Below are positions 1-7,922 of a DNA stretch of 34,122 nucleotides, in pieces. The notes beneath the pieces were generated by a model, which saw only the letters and a program-made list of their open reading frames with translations, ran no database searches and was not told the origin of the DNA. The translations under genes were made by a program, and so were the position numbers. Origin of the DNA: a virus; the IMG/VR virus record IMGVR_UViG_3300042451_002118, positions 1-34,122 of that record. One strand, 5' to 3'. Within the stretch, counting starts at the first letter, position 1; every line of letters starts with the position of its first letter.

Positions 1-866
1 CCACCATCATTTGATGAATTTTTATTTAAATAAAAATAATAGTTTGCTGAGGCATTTCCGTAATTGAATCTAAAATCACCACCGTCTACTGAGAGTTTAC
101 CTTGAGGACTAGTAGTGCCAATACCTACGTTACCACCATTTGTAATACGCATCCTTTCAGTAACGTTTCCAGGAGCAGATGTTGTACCTCCTGTACCAAA
201 TGAAATTCCATAATTATTTCCATAACCATTGAACTGCATATAACCCATATAAGTTGAGTCAATGCGAAGTTGAATTCGTTTACCTCCATATGTCCAATCA
301 TTTCCGGATGCTTCACGAACGGATTTAATTTCTAATTCTTCAGCATTTGAATTAATGTTGTAGTGGATTGAATTTAACGAATAGTCGCCTGCTGAAGTTC
401 CTAGAGCAGGTGCTGAAATAAAAAGTCTAGCACTAGGGCCAGAAGTACCAATACCTACATTACCTGCAGAAGTAATTCGCATTCTTTCAGTACCACCGTT
501 TTCAAATATAGTATCAGCAGAATAGAAAAATAAATTTCTATAAACTGATGAATCTCTATCATATGAACCTATATATGATGTATTACTGCTATATTGTAAT
601 TCCATACCAGCACCTGAACCAGGGGTGCCAGAGCCTATTATATGAGTATTACCATTTACAGTAAGTTTACTAGTTGGGCTAGTGGTGTTAATACCTACAT
701 TTCCACTATTGTAAACAAATCCACTATTAGCAGATATTACTCCACTATTGTTGTAAAGTACTTGAGTATTTGAACCAGGAGAGGCAATAGATCCAGAAAA
801 TGATCCGGTAATACCTCCTGTAACTATAAGAGAACCTGTTATACTGGTGGATTGTAACTGAGCCAT
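1..866 (-). CDS. Tail fibre protein with GIGTTSP-type repeats, C-terminus cut by window edge
   Basis: The frame is open from the ATG at 866 to the left edge, giving 288 residues with no stop. It begins MAQLQSTSITGSLIVTGG and continues as low-complexity Gly/Ser/Thr beta-rich sequence. It has three copies of the repeat NVGI(N/G)T(T/S)xPxxxL, each after a stretch of about 80-130 residues, two of them preceded by ERMRIT. The same repeat dominates the large fibre gene immediately upstream, and such repeats are common in trimeric phage fibres and S74-type proteins of Bacteroidetes and their phages. The start lies 18 nt after the stop of the 885-6077 gene and 6 nt after an ATATTTATAA box. The C-terminus, where a chaperone or receptor-binding tip would sit, is outside the window. 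The role in host adsorption is inferred from composition and neighbours. Confidence 0.8.
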   Translation of the reverse strand, partial: MAQLQSTSITGSLIVTGGITGSFSGSIASPGSNTQVLYNNSGVISANSGFVYNSGNVGINTTSPTSKLTVNGNTHIIGSGTPGSGAGMELQYSSNTSYIGSYDRDSSVYRNLFFYSADTIFENGGTERMRITSAGNVGIGTSGPSARLFISAPALGTSAGDYSLNSIHYNINSNAEELEIKSVREASGNDWTYGGKRIQLRIDSTYMGYMQFNGYGNNYGISFGTGGTTSAPGNVTERMRITNGGNVGIGTTSPQGKLSVDGGDFRFNYGNASANYYFYLNKNSSNDG

Positions 867-872
867 GTTTTA

Positions 873-882
873 TTATAAATAT
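873..882 (-). promoter_or_regulatory. ATATTTATAA box upstream of the left-edge fibre gene
   Basis: On the coding (minus) strand the sequence reads ATATTTATAATA, 6 nt before the ATG at 866. It is one of eight exact copies of this decamer placed just before genes in the window. It may be a late promoter, or an A/T-rich leader element that helps initiation where no Shine-Dalgarno is present. Confidence 0.45.
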
Positions 883-884
883 TT

Positions 885-3800
885 TTACTTATTAAGTAAT
901 GCATTGATTTGTTCTTGTTGTTTGTCAACTATTTCTTTTAACTCTTTTATTGATTGGATCAATACGGTAGTTAATTTGGAATATTCGATACCTTCAATTT
1001 CTCCATCTTCTGTTTTGGAAACAAATTCTGGATAAATTTTTTCAACTTCATCTGCAATTAAACCTATGTTTGTTTTAGGGTTTGGTTTATCAATCCAATC
1101 AAATGTAACTGGTTCAAGTTGTGCAACTTTAGAAAGTTGAGAATCTAAAGGTTGTATATTTGTTTTATATTTAAGTGCTGAGGTTTCAATTAATGTTGTA
1201 ACGCGAGCTGTTCCGTTTACATCTAAGAGGTATGCAGGGTTAGTAGTTCCGATACCTACATTACCACCATCAGGGTTTAAACTTAATGCTCTATATGCAA
1301 CACCTTGTTCTACAGCTTGTATGTAACTATAATCACTACTATGAACTCCAAATATTAATTGTTCATTTGTACTTGAATATCTTCTAATTACAAGTTGTTG
1401 GTTTGCTCCATCAGAAGTTATTGTTACTGCATTTGCATTAGCACTATCATAAACTTCTAATTTGACTCCCGGGCTAGTAGTACCAATACCTACATTACCA
1501 GCACCAGTAATAATCATACGAGTACTTAATGACCCATATGAAGTATTACCAGTTTTAAATTTGATATCTCCATTATATGGTGAATTTTCTGTAGTAGAAG
1601 AAATTGCAGCACGTACACCAGATAAACTTCCACCTCCACTATCATTAAATAGTATTGCTGTTTCATTACCAACAGATGAACCATCATTATTTAAAATAAG
1701 ATGACCACCTAACCCTGCTGCATTTGCTTTATATATTTCTAAAGGTCCCATTGGAACATTGGTACCAATACCAACACTTCCTTTAAGGACTGTTTTTGTA
1801 ATATTATCGTTACCTAATACAACGCTATTTGAGCCTAGACCCAAAGCGTTCATACCAATTACAACCTGGTTTACTTCACCTGAAGCATTAGCACGAGCTA
1901 AAGATCCTATGAAAATTGAACCACTTGTATCTGTAAGTGAAGATGTTCCTGTACCAAAATATCTTGCAGCATTCCAACCTAGTGCAACGTTATCACTTCC
2001 ATTTGTATTATTGAATAATACAGATCCACCAACGCCTACGTTTTGTGAACCGGAAACATTTAAGCGAATAGCACTGTTACCTACTGCTGTGTTATGATTT
2101 CCGATTGTGTTTGAAAGTAATGCTGCGGCACCTACAGCAATACTTGAAGAACCCACAGTGTTTGCATTTAAAGCAAATGAACCAAATGCAGTATTGTTGA
2201 GGGCCGTTGTATTGTTTTGTAATGCATTTGAACCAACTGCAGTATTATTTATATTTGTATTGTTTACTAATGTGTTATAACCTATAGCAACGTTTTGTGA
2301 TCCAGATATATTGTTTTGTAGAGAATTTGTACCTATTGCAATATTTCTATTATCGGTTGCGTCATCTGATTGTCCAGCATTTGTACCAATAAAAACACTA
2401 TTTCCACCATCATTTAATGCCATTTTACCTACAACACTAAGTTTGTAAGCTGGGGTGGTTGTACCAATACCTACATTACCTTTAAAATATGAAGTTCCAG
2501 TATTAGCTTCGATACTATGGAGTAAATCAGCACCGCTACTATAGAATCCAAATTTTGGCTCTGACCCGCTTCCATAATCAGCAGCTACAGGTATATGGAA
2601 GGACATTATTCTATTTGATACATCAGCTGTTCTTCCAATTAAATAATAGTTATTTGCATTAGTTTGAACTGAAGCATCATCTGGGAGGGTTATAAACGCC
2701 CATGCATTTGTTGGGGCTGTTGTTCCAATTCGTACTATACCAGAATAATTGTTTAAACTACCATCTCCAATAATAGTAGATTTACCTAATGGACTAGTAG
2801 TTCCAATACCTATATTACCTCCAGTTTCATAAATGCTACTAGTTGTAATAGTATCGGTATCAACCCATCTTGTAATATAATTTGCTGTACCAGAACCATC
2901 TACTGGTCCTGCACCAATTGGAATTTCGATTACATTTCCGGAACTATCTACTGCTAGTTTTTGAGTAGCTGTGCCTGTGAATGTACCTGAACCGTATGCG
3001 TTGAATCTAATTGCACCGTTATTTGCAATTCGTAATCGTTCAGACCCACTAGTGTAAAGATAGAATGGATGATTGGTAGATGTACCAATGTATGCTTCAC
3101 TATTAAATGAAGTAAATGCTGCTGATGCATAACCTGGTTGGGTTACAACTAGATTTGCACTATCGGCACCCGCAATTTCTACAGCTCGGTTTGTTGAGTT
3201 ACCTGGAGGGGATGAAGTTCCGATACCTAGATTACCATTACTATTCCAAACACCTTTATAAAATCCATTACCTTCAAAATAATGACTACCTTTTGCTTTA
3301 AAATATACATCTGAATTGTAGTATGATATATAATTATCAACTGTATTTCCTAGTATAAGTGTACCAACGGTAGATGATTCTTGGGCGTGAATACTTCCAC
3401 TTACATCTAATTTATAAGATGGACTATTAGTACCAATACCAACGTTGCCTGTAGATCCTTTAATGATCATTGCATCAAACATAGATCCACCTGTATTCAT
3501 TAATTGAATACCTAAATCTGAATCATAGCCGTTTGATGGATTATAGTTTAAGAACTTAATTGCAACAGCAGATTGGTCATTATAATTTGACTCTAAGAAT
3601 GTAAATGGACTTCCAGCTGCTGGGAATCCTGTTACTTCTATTTTATCGTTCCAAACATGAAGTTTAGAAGTTGGACTAGTAGTACCTATACCTACGTTAC
3701 CTGCTGGGTTAATTCTCATGGCTACTGTAGTTGCGCCATTTACCCAAAATTCAATTCCTCTACCGGTTGCAGCCGCTATGTATAAACCATCTGAAGTGCT

Positions 3801-6077
3801 TTGATGTCCAAATATTCTATTATATCCATCTGTAGTTCCACCAAAGCCTACAACACCATATCCTGCATATGTTCCATCAGTTCCGATTATAGCTTTTGCA
3901 CCTGTACCGAATCTTCCTTCACCTACAACATCTAGTTTGTATGATGGACTAGTAGTACCAATACCTACACTTCCACTGAAGTGGGCATTTCCATTAGATA
4001 ACATGCTAAATGTTGCTGTACCTTGATTGAATACTCTAAATGGATATGCATCTGTAGCTGAGAATCCTCCGGTTCCTTTTACACCAACTTGAATACCTGT
4101 ATTTGCAATTCCGGAATCATATCCAAAAGCATGCATAACAGCAGTACCATCACCACCACCGGAGAAACTTTTAGAAACAGCAAATGCTGGAGCTGATAGA
4201 TTGTTTGATTGGACTTGGAGGTTTGATGTTGGTGTTGTAGTGCCAACACCTAAATAACCTGCAGAGGTTAATTTCATTGTGGCTGAACTATTATAGTACC
4301 ACGTATGATCACCTTGACGTGAATTATATCTAGCGTTACCTGTATTGTTTTCGGTACCTATATATACTTCCCAAGTACCTGCAGTGTTATGATATTCATA
4401 ACCTGCATATCCTGCTAATGTAAGTCTACCGGATCCTGCAACATCTATTTTATATGAAGGGCTAGTAGTACCAATACCAATATTAGTACCATCATCATAC
4501 ATTACACTATTTTCTAGTGCACTTGAACCATTAAATCTAGGTATATAATTGTCTGTACCTGCAATTGAAGGAGTATATGATGCTGTTAATGCATAAGATG
4601 CAGTTGTTGCTGTACTTGCATTACCTATTAAATTTGCAGTTAATGTTGATGAGTTTTCCCATTTAGCAGAAGTATTGTTGTATACTAATGCTTGACCATT
4701 TGTTGGTCCTGAAATAGACACATCGGATAAACCTGCTAATGTTTGGGTTACTATGGAACCACCACCACCTGATCCTCCTACTTGTCTGAATAATCCGCCA
4801 GGATATATTGTAAATGTACTAGCATTAGTAAATACACCATTTTGATTTATAATAATAGCACCAAGATAAATTGCATTGGCTGCAGTATTTGGTGCTTCAA
4901 CAAATGACTCAAAACTAATATTTGCTAAAGCTTCTGCCTCTGTTGGGTAAATAGCATTACCATAGTAAACTACTATTGCTTTTGTTACTGAATTAGGGAA
5001 CCAAAATACTCTTTGTATTGACCAATTACCGGCTCCAACAGAAGTTAAAGTACCATTATTTGAGTATTTGGTTGGATCTATTGTAGTATACCCTGCACCA
5101 GCATTTGATAAATAAACCCAACTAGATCCTGATTGGTAATATCTAAATATTTTAGAAATATTGGTTCCATTATCAACACTATAGTATGGTTCATTTGGAT
5201 CTACTGTATAGTTAGATCCCGGAGCATAAGCTGTACCACTTCCAACTATTAAACTACCCGTTGAAGAACCACTTGGTGATAAAGTATATCCTGAAAGTTT
5301 TAAAGGTCCAAATGCTCTATTAAATACATTTTGTTGTTGTTCAAATCCATATGCTACAGAAGGTTGTGTTTTAACACCATTAATTGTAGATTGGTTTTGA
5401 AAGAATACACTACCTATATTGATTACAGTATCAAATTGACCATTACTAAATGGTGTACCTTGAGCAAAAATATTATTAGTTGAATCAATACCAACAAATG
5501 CTTGTTGATAAGAAGCAGTTAATGGAGCGATACTTGCAGATAAATTTCCCCATTCTAAAAATTGTATTACTGGGTATGGGTCATCACCTAATGATGCATT
5601 TAAGTCTACTATAATACCACTACCACTTGATATTTGGTAAACAGTAGAGGATTGTGTTGTAATTAAACCACCATGTAATAATCCTGTATATAGATTACCT
5701 TCTAACCAACGTAAACGAGTTGTATTAGCATATCCTGATCCGTTTTGGCTAAAATATAAGTCATTTGTGGAACCAGAAACATAAATATAAGATGCAGATA
5801 TTGAAGGGTCGATATTCCTACTAATAGGGTTAAATCTAACAACCCCAGTATGTTGTGTATCACCATAAATTTGAACAGAAGGTGTACTTGGATTTTCGGA
5901 TCCTGAAATTATGATGCTACCTGATAGGGTTGTGTTCCCTAGCAATGTATTATTTCCTATTTGGGTTGTAGAACCAGTTACATTTAGAGATCCTGTTATT
6001 GTAACTCCGCTAGTTACTAGTAAAGAATTCAGGGCGGCATCAGAGCCCGATACTATGACTTTTTTCCAGTTTGGCAT
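885..6077 (-). CDS. Very large tail fibre with C-terminal peptidase S74 (intramolecular chaperone) domain
   Basis: This 1730-residue fibre is probably a trimer. In order it shows: an N-terminus starting MPNWKKVIVSGSDAALNSL, shared with the 6622-7614 protein; ITGSLNVTGS-type repeats; a unique region to about residue 440 ending in a Gly-rich linker; an ALTASYTPS segment; then eleven GIGTTSPxYKLDV-type repeats separated by variable inserts. Among them lies a run of NTAVGxxALxNNT repeats like YadA-type trimeric head repeats. The last ~99 residues match peptidase S74: a Ser-Lys pair at S1633/K1638 (SALKYK), IGLIADEVEKIYPEFV, and a terminal coiled coil. In this family the domain trimerises the fibre and then cleaves itself off at the Ser. 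The start is 81 nt after the 79-aa gene, behind a variant ATATTTATTA box. The receptor is unknown. Confidence 0.88.
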   Translation of the reverse strand: MPNWKKVIVSGSDAALNSLLVTSGVTITGSLNVTGSTTQIGNNTLLGNTTLSGSIIISGSENPSTPSVQIYGDTQHTGVVRFNPISRNIDPSISASYIYVSGSTNDLYFSQNGSGYANTTRLRWLEGNLYTGLLHGGLITTQSSTVYQISSGSGIIVDLNASLGDDPYPVIQFLEWGNLSASIAPLTASYQQAFVGIDSTNNIFAQGTPFSNGQFDTVINIGSVFFQNQSTINGVKTQPSVAYGFEQQQNVFNRAFGPLKLSGYTLSPSGSSTGSLIVGSGTAYAPGSNYTVDPNEPYYSVDNGTNISKIFRYYQSGSSWVYLSNAGAGYTTIDPTKYSNNGTLTSVGAGNWSIQRVFWFPNSVTKAIVVYYGNAIYPTEAEALANISFESFVEAPNTAANAIYLGAIIINQNGVFTNASTFTIYPGGLFRQVGGSGGGGSIVTQTLAGLSDVSISGPTNGQALVYNNTSAKWENSSTLTANLIGNASTATTASYALTASYTPSIAGTDNYIPRFNGSSALENSVMYDDGTNIGIGTTSPSYKIDVAGSGRLTLAGYAGYEYHNTAGTWEVYIGTENNTGNARYNSRQGDHTWYYNSSATMKLTSAGYLGVGTTTPTSNLQVQSNNLSAPAFAVSKSFSGGGDGTAVMHAFGYDSGIANTGIQVGVKGTGGFSATDAYPFRVFNQGTATFSMLSNGNAHFSGSVGIGTTSPSYKLDVVGEGRFGTGAKAIIGTDGTYAGYGVVGFGGTTDGYNRIFGHQSTSDGLYIAAATGRGIEFWVNGATTVAMRINPAGNVGIGTTSPTSKLHVWNDKIEVTGFPAAGSPFTFLESNYNDQSAVAIKFLNYNPSNGYDSDLGIQLMNTGGSMFDAMIIKGSTGNVGIGTNSPSYKLDVSGSIHAQESSTVGTLILGNTVDNYISYYNSDVYFKAKGSHYFEGNGFYKGVWNSNGNLGIGTSSPPGNSTNRAVEIAGADSANLVVTQPGYASAAFTSFNSEAYIGTSTNHPFYLYTSGSERLRIANNGAIRFNAYGSGTFTGTATQKLAVDSSGNVIEIPIGAGPVDGSGTANYITRWVDTDTITTSSIYETGGNIGIGTTSPLGKSTIIGDGSLNNYSGIVRIGTTAPTNAWAFITLPDDASVQTNANNYYLIGRTADVSNRIMSFHIPVAADYGSGSEPKFGFYSSGADLLHSIEANTGTSYFKGNVGIGTTTPAYKLSVVGKMALNDGGNSVFIGTNAGQSDDATDNRNIAIGTNSLQNNISGSQNVAIGYNTLVNNTNINNTAVGSNALQNNTTALNNTAFGSFALNANTVGSSSIAVGAAALLSNTIGNHNTAVGNSAIRLNVSGSQNVGVGGSVLFNNTNGSDNVALGWNAARYFGTGTSSLTDTSGSIFIGSLARANASGEVNQVVIGMNALGLGSNSVVLGNDNITKTVLKGSVGIGTNVPMGPLEIYKANAAGLGGHLILNNDGSSVGNETAILFNDSGGGSLSGVRAAISSTTENSPYNGDIKFKTGNTSYGSLSTRMIITGAGNVGIGTTSPGVKLEVYDSANANAVTITSDGANQQLVIRRYSSTNEQLIFGVHSSDYSYIQAVEQGVAYRALSLNPDGGNVGIGTTNPAYLLDVNGTARVTTLIETSALKYKTNIQPLDSQLSKVAQLEPVTFDWIDKPNPKTNIGLIADEVEKIYPEFVSKTEDGEIEGIEYSKLTTVLIQSIKELKEIVDKQQEQINALLNK

Positions 6078-6101
6078 TTAATATGTTTATTACGGTTGGT
6101 T

Positions 6102-6119
6102 ACACAGAATATGCTGTGT
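6102..6119. repeat. Small hairpin in the leader of the S74 fibre gene
   Basis: ACACAG-AATATG-CTGTGT forms a perfect 6-bp stem with a 6-nt loop, 25 nt upstream of the fibre start codon. No U-tract follows on the coding strand, so it does not look like a terminator. It may be a leader structure or chance. Confidence 0.3.
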
Positions 6120-6147
6120 CCACTTCCCTTTTGGGCCTATAATACGG

Positions 6148-6157
6148 TAATAAATAT
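6148..6157 (-). promoter_or_regulatory. ATATTTATTA box upstream of the S74 fibre gene
   Basis: The coding-strand decamer differs by one base from the ATATTTATAA box. It lies 70 nt before the ATG at 6077, directly after the stop of the 79-aa gene. This is the longest box-to-start distance in the window, so a promoter here would give a leader of about 60 nt that includes the 6102-6119 hairpin. Confidence 0.4.
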
Positions 6158-6158
6158 A

Positions 6159-6398
6159 TTATTGTTTTTTCCTGGTTGTTGTTTTTGTCTCCTCGTGTTG
6201 GATGATTTGTTGAAGACCAAGCATTCTAGATTCTTCTTCAGCTTTGATCATTTGTGTAATTTCCTCTAGTTCTTGCTCTAGTTTAATTTGAATAGAGGCA
6301 CAAAATTTAGCATCCCTTCCTTGAATAGGAACAGTTTCAAGTGCTTGACGTAGAAAATTTAATTCCGCATGGGAAAAGTCAACTGAAAATATATTCAT
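6159..6398 (-). CDS. Small hypothetical protein, predicted helical
   Basis: This 79-residue protein starts MNIFSVDFSHAELNFLRQAL. Its middle is predicted to be helical (KLEQELEEITQMIKAEEESR) and it has a basic tail ending TRKKQ. I do not recognise a family. It lies 6 nt downstream of the 65-aa gene, in a pair between two fibre genes that share an N-terminal motif. That placement suggests a small helper for fibre or tail assembly, but nothing in the sequence shows it directly. No membrane segment or signal peptide is present. Confidence 0.6.
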   Translation of the reverse strand: MNIFSVDFSHAELNFLRQALETVPIQGRDAKFCASIQIKLEQELEEITQMIKAEEESRMLGLQQIIQHEETKTTTRKKQ

Positions 6399-6404
6399 AA
6401 CTTA

Positions 6405-6602
6405 CTATTTTGTTTGTTCTGTGTGTTGGTTTTGTAGTTTTACAACCAAATTGTACAAAGGTTCAATATCCTCTCCAATGAAAGTTGTACGTTTAATCAT
6501 AGAAAGCAAAACCTCTATCTCCTTATCAGTTAATTGATTGGAAGATAGAGGTTGTTCAATTTTTTTATTATCACCAACAAAGTGACCTGCAGTAAAAGAC
6601 AT
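6405..6602 (-). CDS. Small hypothetical protein
   Basis: The start chosen is the ATG at 6602, giving 65 residues beginning MSFTAGHFVGDNKK, 19 nt after the stop of the 6622-7614 gene. A longer frame opens at 6695, but its extra 31 residues lie wholly inside the upstream fibre gene and look like out-of-frame translation. Two short helices are likely (LTDKEIEVLLSMIKR and IEPLYNLVVKLQNQ). I recognise no family. It is followed 6 nt later by another small gene, and both sit between two fibre genes. Confidence 0.6.
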   Translation of the reverse strand: MSFTAGHFVGDNKKIEQPLSSNQLTDKEIEVLLSMIKRTTFIGEDIEPLYNLVVKLQNQHTEQTK

Positions 6603-6621
6603 AACTAATTTTTTTAATTTG

Positions 6622-7614
6622 TTAAGAATAAATATAAATATCGCCTGTATTTGTGTTAACATGTATGTTACCGTATCCGTTTGAAGCGCCACCATAAATT
6701 GGAGCTACTGAAGGTGCTGTTGATGAAACTTCTGTTGTTGTTACATATGCTGCAGCATTAAATGTAGATCCATTAGCTGCATAACTTGAAGTGAACCCCC
6801 AACGATTAATTGAGTTTTCATATCCAAATAATTCACCTACATCTTGTGTAGCTTGTTGAATTACTAAACCACCATCACCGGCAGCATTTGAACCAGAAGC
6901 TAAAAGAATAAATCTATCAGCAACTTCTAAGTTAGTTGTATTTTGGAATGAGGCAGTACCTTGTACAACTAAATTGCCGGTAATTACTTCGTTTCCAGTT
7001 ACTGTTAATGTAGTGCCGTCAAATTGTAAATTAGCCTCACCATTAATTGAACCACCACCAGTTGCAGTTAATACATAATTGTTTGTATTATTGGTGATAT
7101 TATTATTAATGCTAGAAACATTCTGTGCATTTACAGCCCAACTTGCAGTACCATTAACATTACCTAGTAACGAACCTGTAAAGCTAGTTGAAGAAATAGA
7201 GGTAATACCTGTAATAGTTGTTGATAATGTTAAACTATCTGTACCTTCAACTGATAAATTAGTACCTGCTAAATCTTGTAATAAGTCACCATATGTAACA
7301 TATTTGTTAGCACCATCATTAATATAAAATTGATCGGTATTAGCTAAATCAGTCTTTTGAGTAGTAGGAAATGCTGCAGAAACACCAGTTAAGCCAGCAC
7401 CATTACCAAAAAATGAACCACTAAATGAACCTGAAATAGATACTCCAGTAGCACCAGTAGTTGCTAAAATATTTCCAGTACCGTTAATTGCTGTTGAAGA
7501 TAAGTTACCTGTACCACCACCAATTACTACTTGACCGGAAGTTAAGTTGTCTACTTGTAAAGCAGATAAATTTGCTGCACTACCCGAGACGATGACTTTT
7601 TTCCAAGTTGCCAT
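6622..7614 (-). CDS. Tail fibre-like structural protein sharing an N-terminus with the S74 fibre
   Basis: This 330-residue protein is Gly/Ser/Thr/Asn-rich and predicted to be mostly beta. The first ~18 residues (MATWKKVIVSGSAANLSAL) closely match those of the 1730-aa fibre (MPNWKKVIVSGSDAALNSL), suggesting a common docking site or assembly partner. Later parts include GSFSGSFFGNGAGLTGV, a GSLLGNVNGTASWA linker, an Asn-rich stretch (NNITNNTNNY), and a C-terminal region from about residue 225 with ADRFILLASGS and GGLVIQQ. No S74 or HAEG domain is present. It starts 34 nt after the preceding gene, behind an exact ATATTTATAA box. It may be a short fibre or a fibre connector. Confidence 0.7.
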   Translation of the reverse strand: MATWKKVIVSGSAANLSALQVDNLTSGQVVIGGGTGNLSSTAINGTGNILATTGATGVSISGSFSGSFFGNGAGLTGVSAAFPTTQKTDLANTDQFYINDGANKYVTYGDLLQDLAGTNLSVEGTDSLTLSTTITGITSISSTSFTGSLLGNVNGTASWAVNAQNVSSINNNITNNTNNYVLTATGGGSINGEANLQFDGTTLTVTGNEVITGNLVVQGTASFQNTTNLEVADRFILLASGSNAAGDGGLVIQQATQDVGELFGYENSINRWGFTSSYAANGSTFNAAAYVTTTEVSSTAPSVAPIYGGASNGYGNIHVNTNTGDIYIYS

Positions 7615-7631
7615 ATTGTTTTCTTATTTTA

Positions 7632-7641
7632 TTATAAATAT
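7632..7641 (-). promoter_or_regulatory. ATATTTATAA box upstream of the 330-aa fibre-like gene
   Basis: Exact coding-strand decamer in the 34-nt gap between genes, 17 nt before the ATG at 7614. It belongs to the recurrent box set. Confidence 0.45.
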
Positions 7642-7648
7642 GTTATGT

Positions 7649-7900
7649 TTAATCAAGACCAACAAAAAACGAAGCGGAAGTAAAATATATTCCACCGTTT
7701 GGTGCAGGTCCTGTAAGATTTTGAGATTGAGTAGACAAAACTATTACTCCACTTTGAGACACTGCTAAAACGGTAGTATTATTTGCATTTTTAACGAGAA
7801 AAATATCACTAGTGGAACTTTTTACAAACAAAGACCCAGTTATAGCTGCTGAGCCTGTAATGTCTAAAGAACCGGTTATGACAGGGGAAAATAATCTCAT
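7649..7900 (-). CDS. Short fibre-like protein
   Basis: This 83-residue protein begins MRLFSPVITGSLDITGSAAI, matching the ITGSLxITGS repeat that opens several fibres here. It continues with a hydrophobic beta-type segment (FLVKNANNTTVLAVSQSGVIVL) and a C-terminal GGIYFTSASFFVGLD. Most other fibres here are far longer, so this is either a small independent tip or cap protein or the surviving N-terminal part of a larger fibre. The downstream DNA belongs cleanly to the next gene, and I see no remnant of a lost C-terminus. An exact ATATTTATAA box lies 12 nt before its start. Confidence 0.62.
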   Translation of the reverse strand: MRLFSPVITGSLDITGSAAITGSLFVKSSTSDIFLVKNANNTTVLAVSQSGVIVLSTQSQNLTGPAPNGGIYFTSASFFVGLD

Positions 7901-7912
7901 TAATGTATTTTG

Positions 7913-7922
7913 TTATAAATAT
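7913..7922 (-). promoter_or_regulatory. ATATTTATAA box upstream of the 83-aa gene
   Basis: Exact decamer, 12 nt before the ATG at 7900. Its first base is the last base of the stop codon of the 7922-9796 fibre gene. The coding-strand context ATATTTATAACAAAAT is shared with the box before the gp13-like gene. Confidence 0.45.

Noticed and set aside
1462-3301. Plus-strand open frames of 61-112 aa
   Set aside because: They are Pro/Leu/Ile-rich shadows of Gly/Thr/Ser-rich GIGTTSP repeats in the S74 fibre, with no independent support.
6102-6119. Hairpin as transcription terminator before the S74 fibre gene
   Set aside because: No U-tract follows on the minus strand and the stem is AT/GC mixed with only 6 bp, so it is kept only as a possible leader hairpin.
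6603-6695. Upstream start giving a 96-aa version of the 65-aa protein
   Set aside because: The extension lies inside the 330-aa fibre-like gene in another frame and is hydrophobic nonsense-like sequence. The ATG at 6602 follows that gene's stop.
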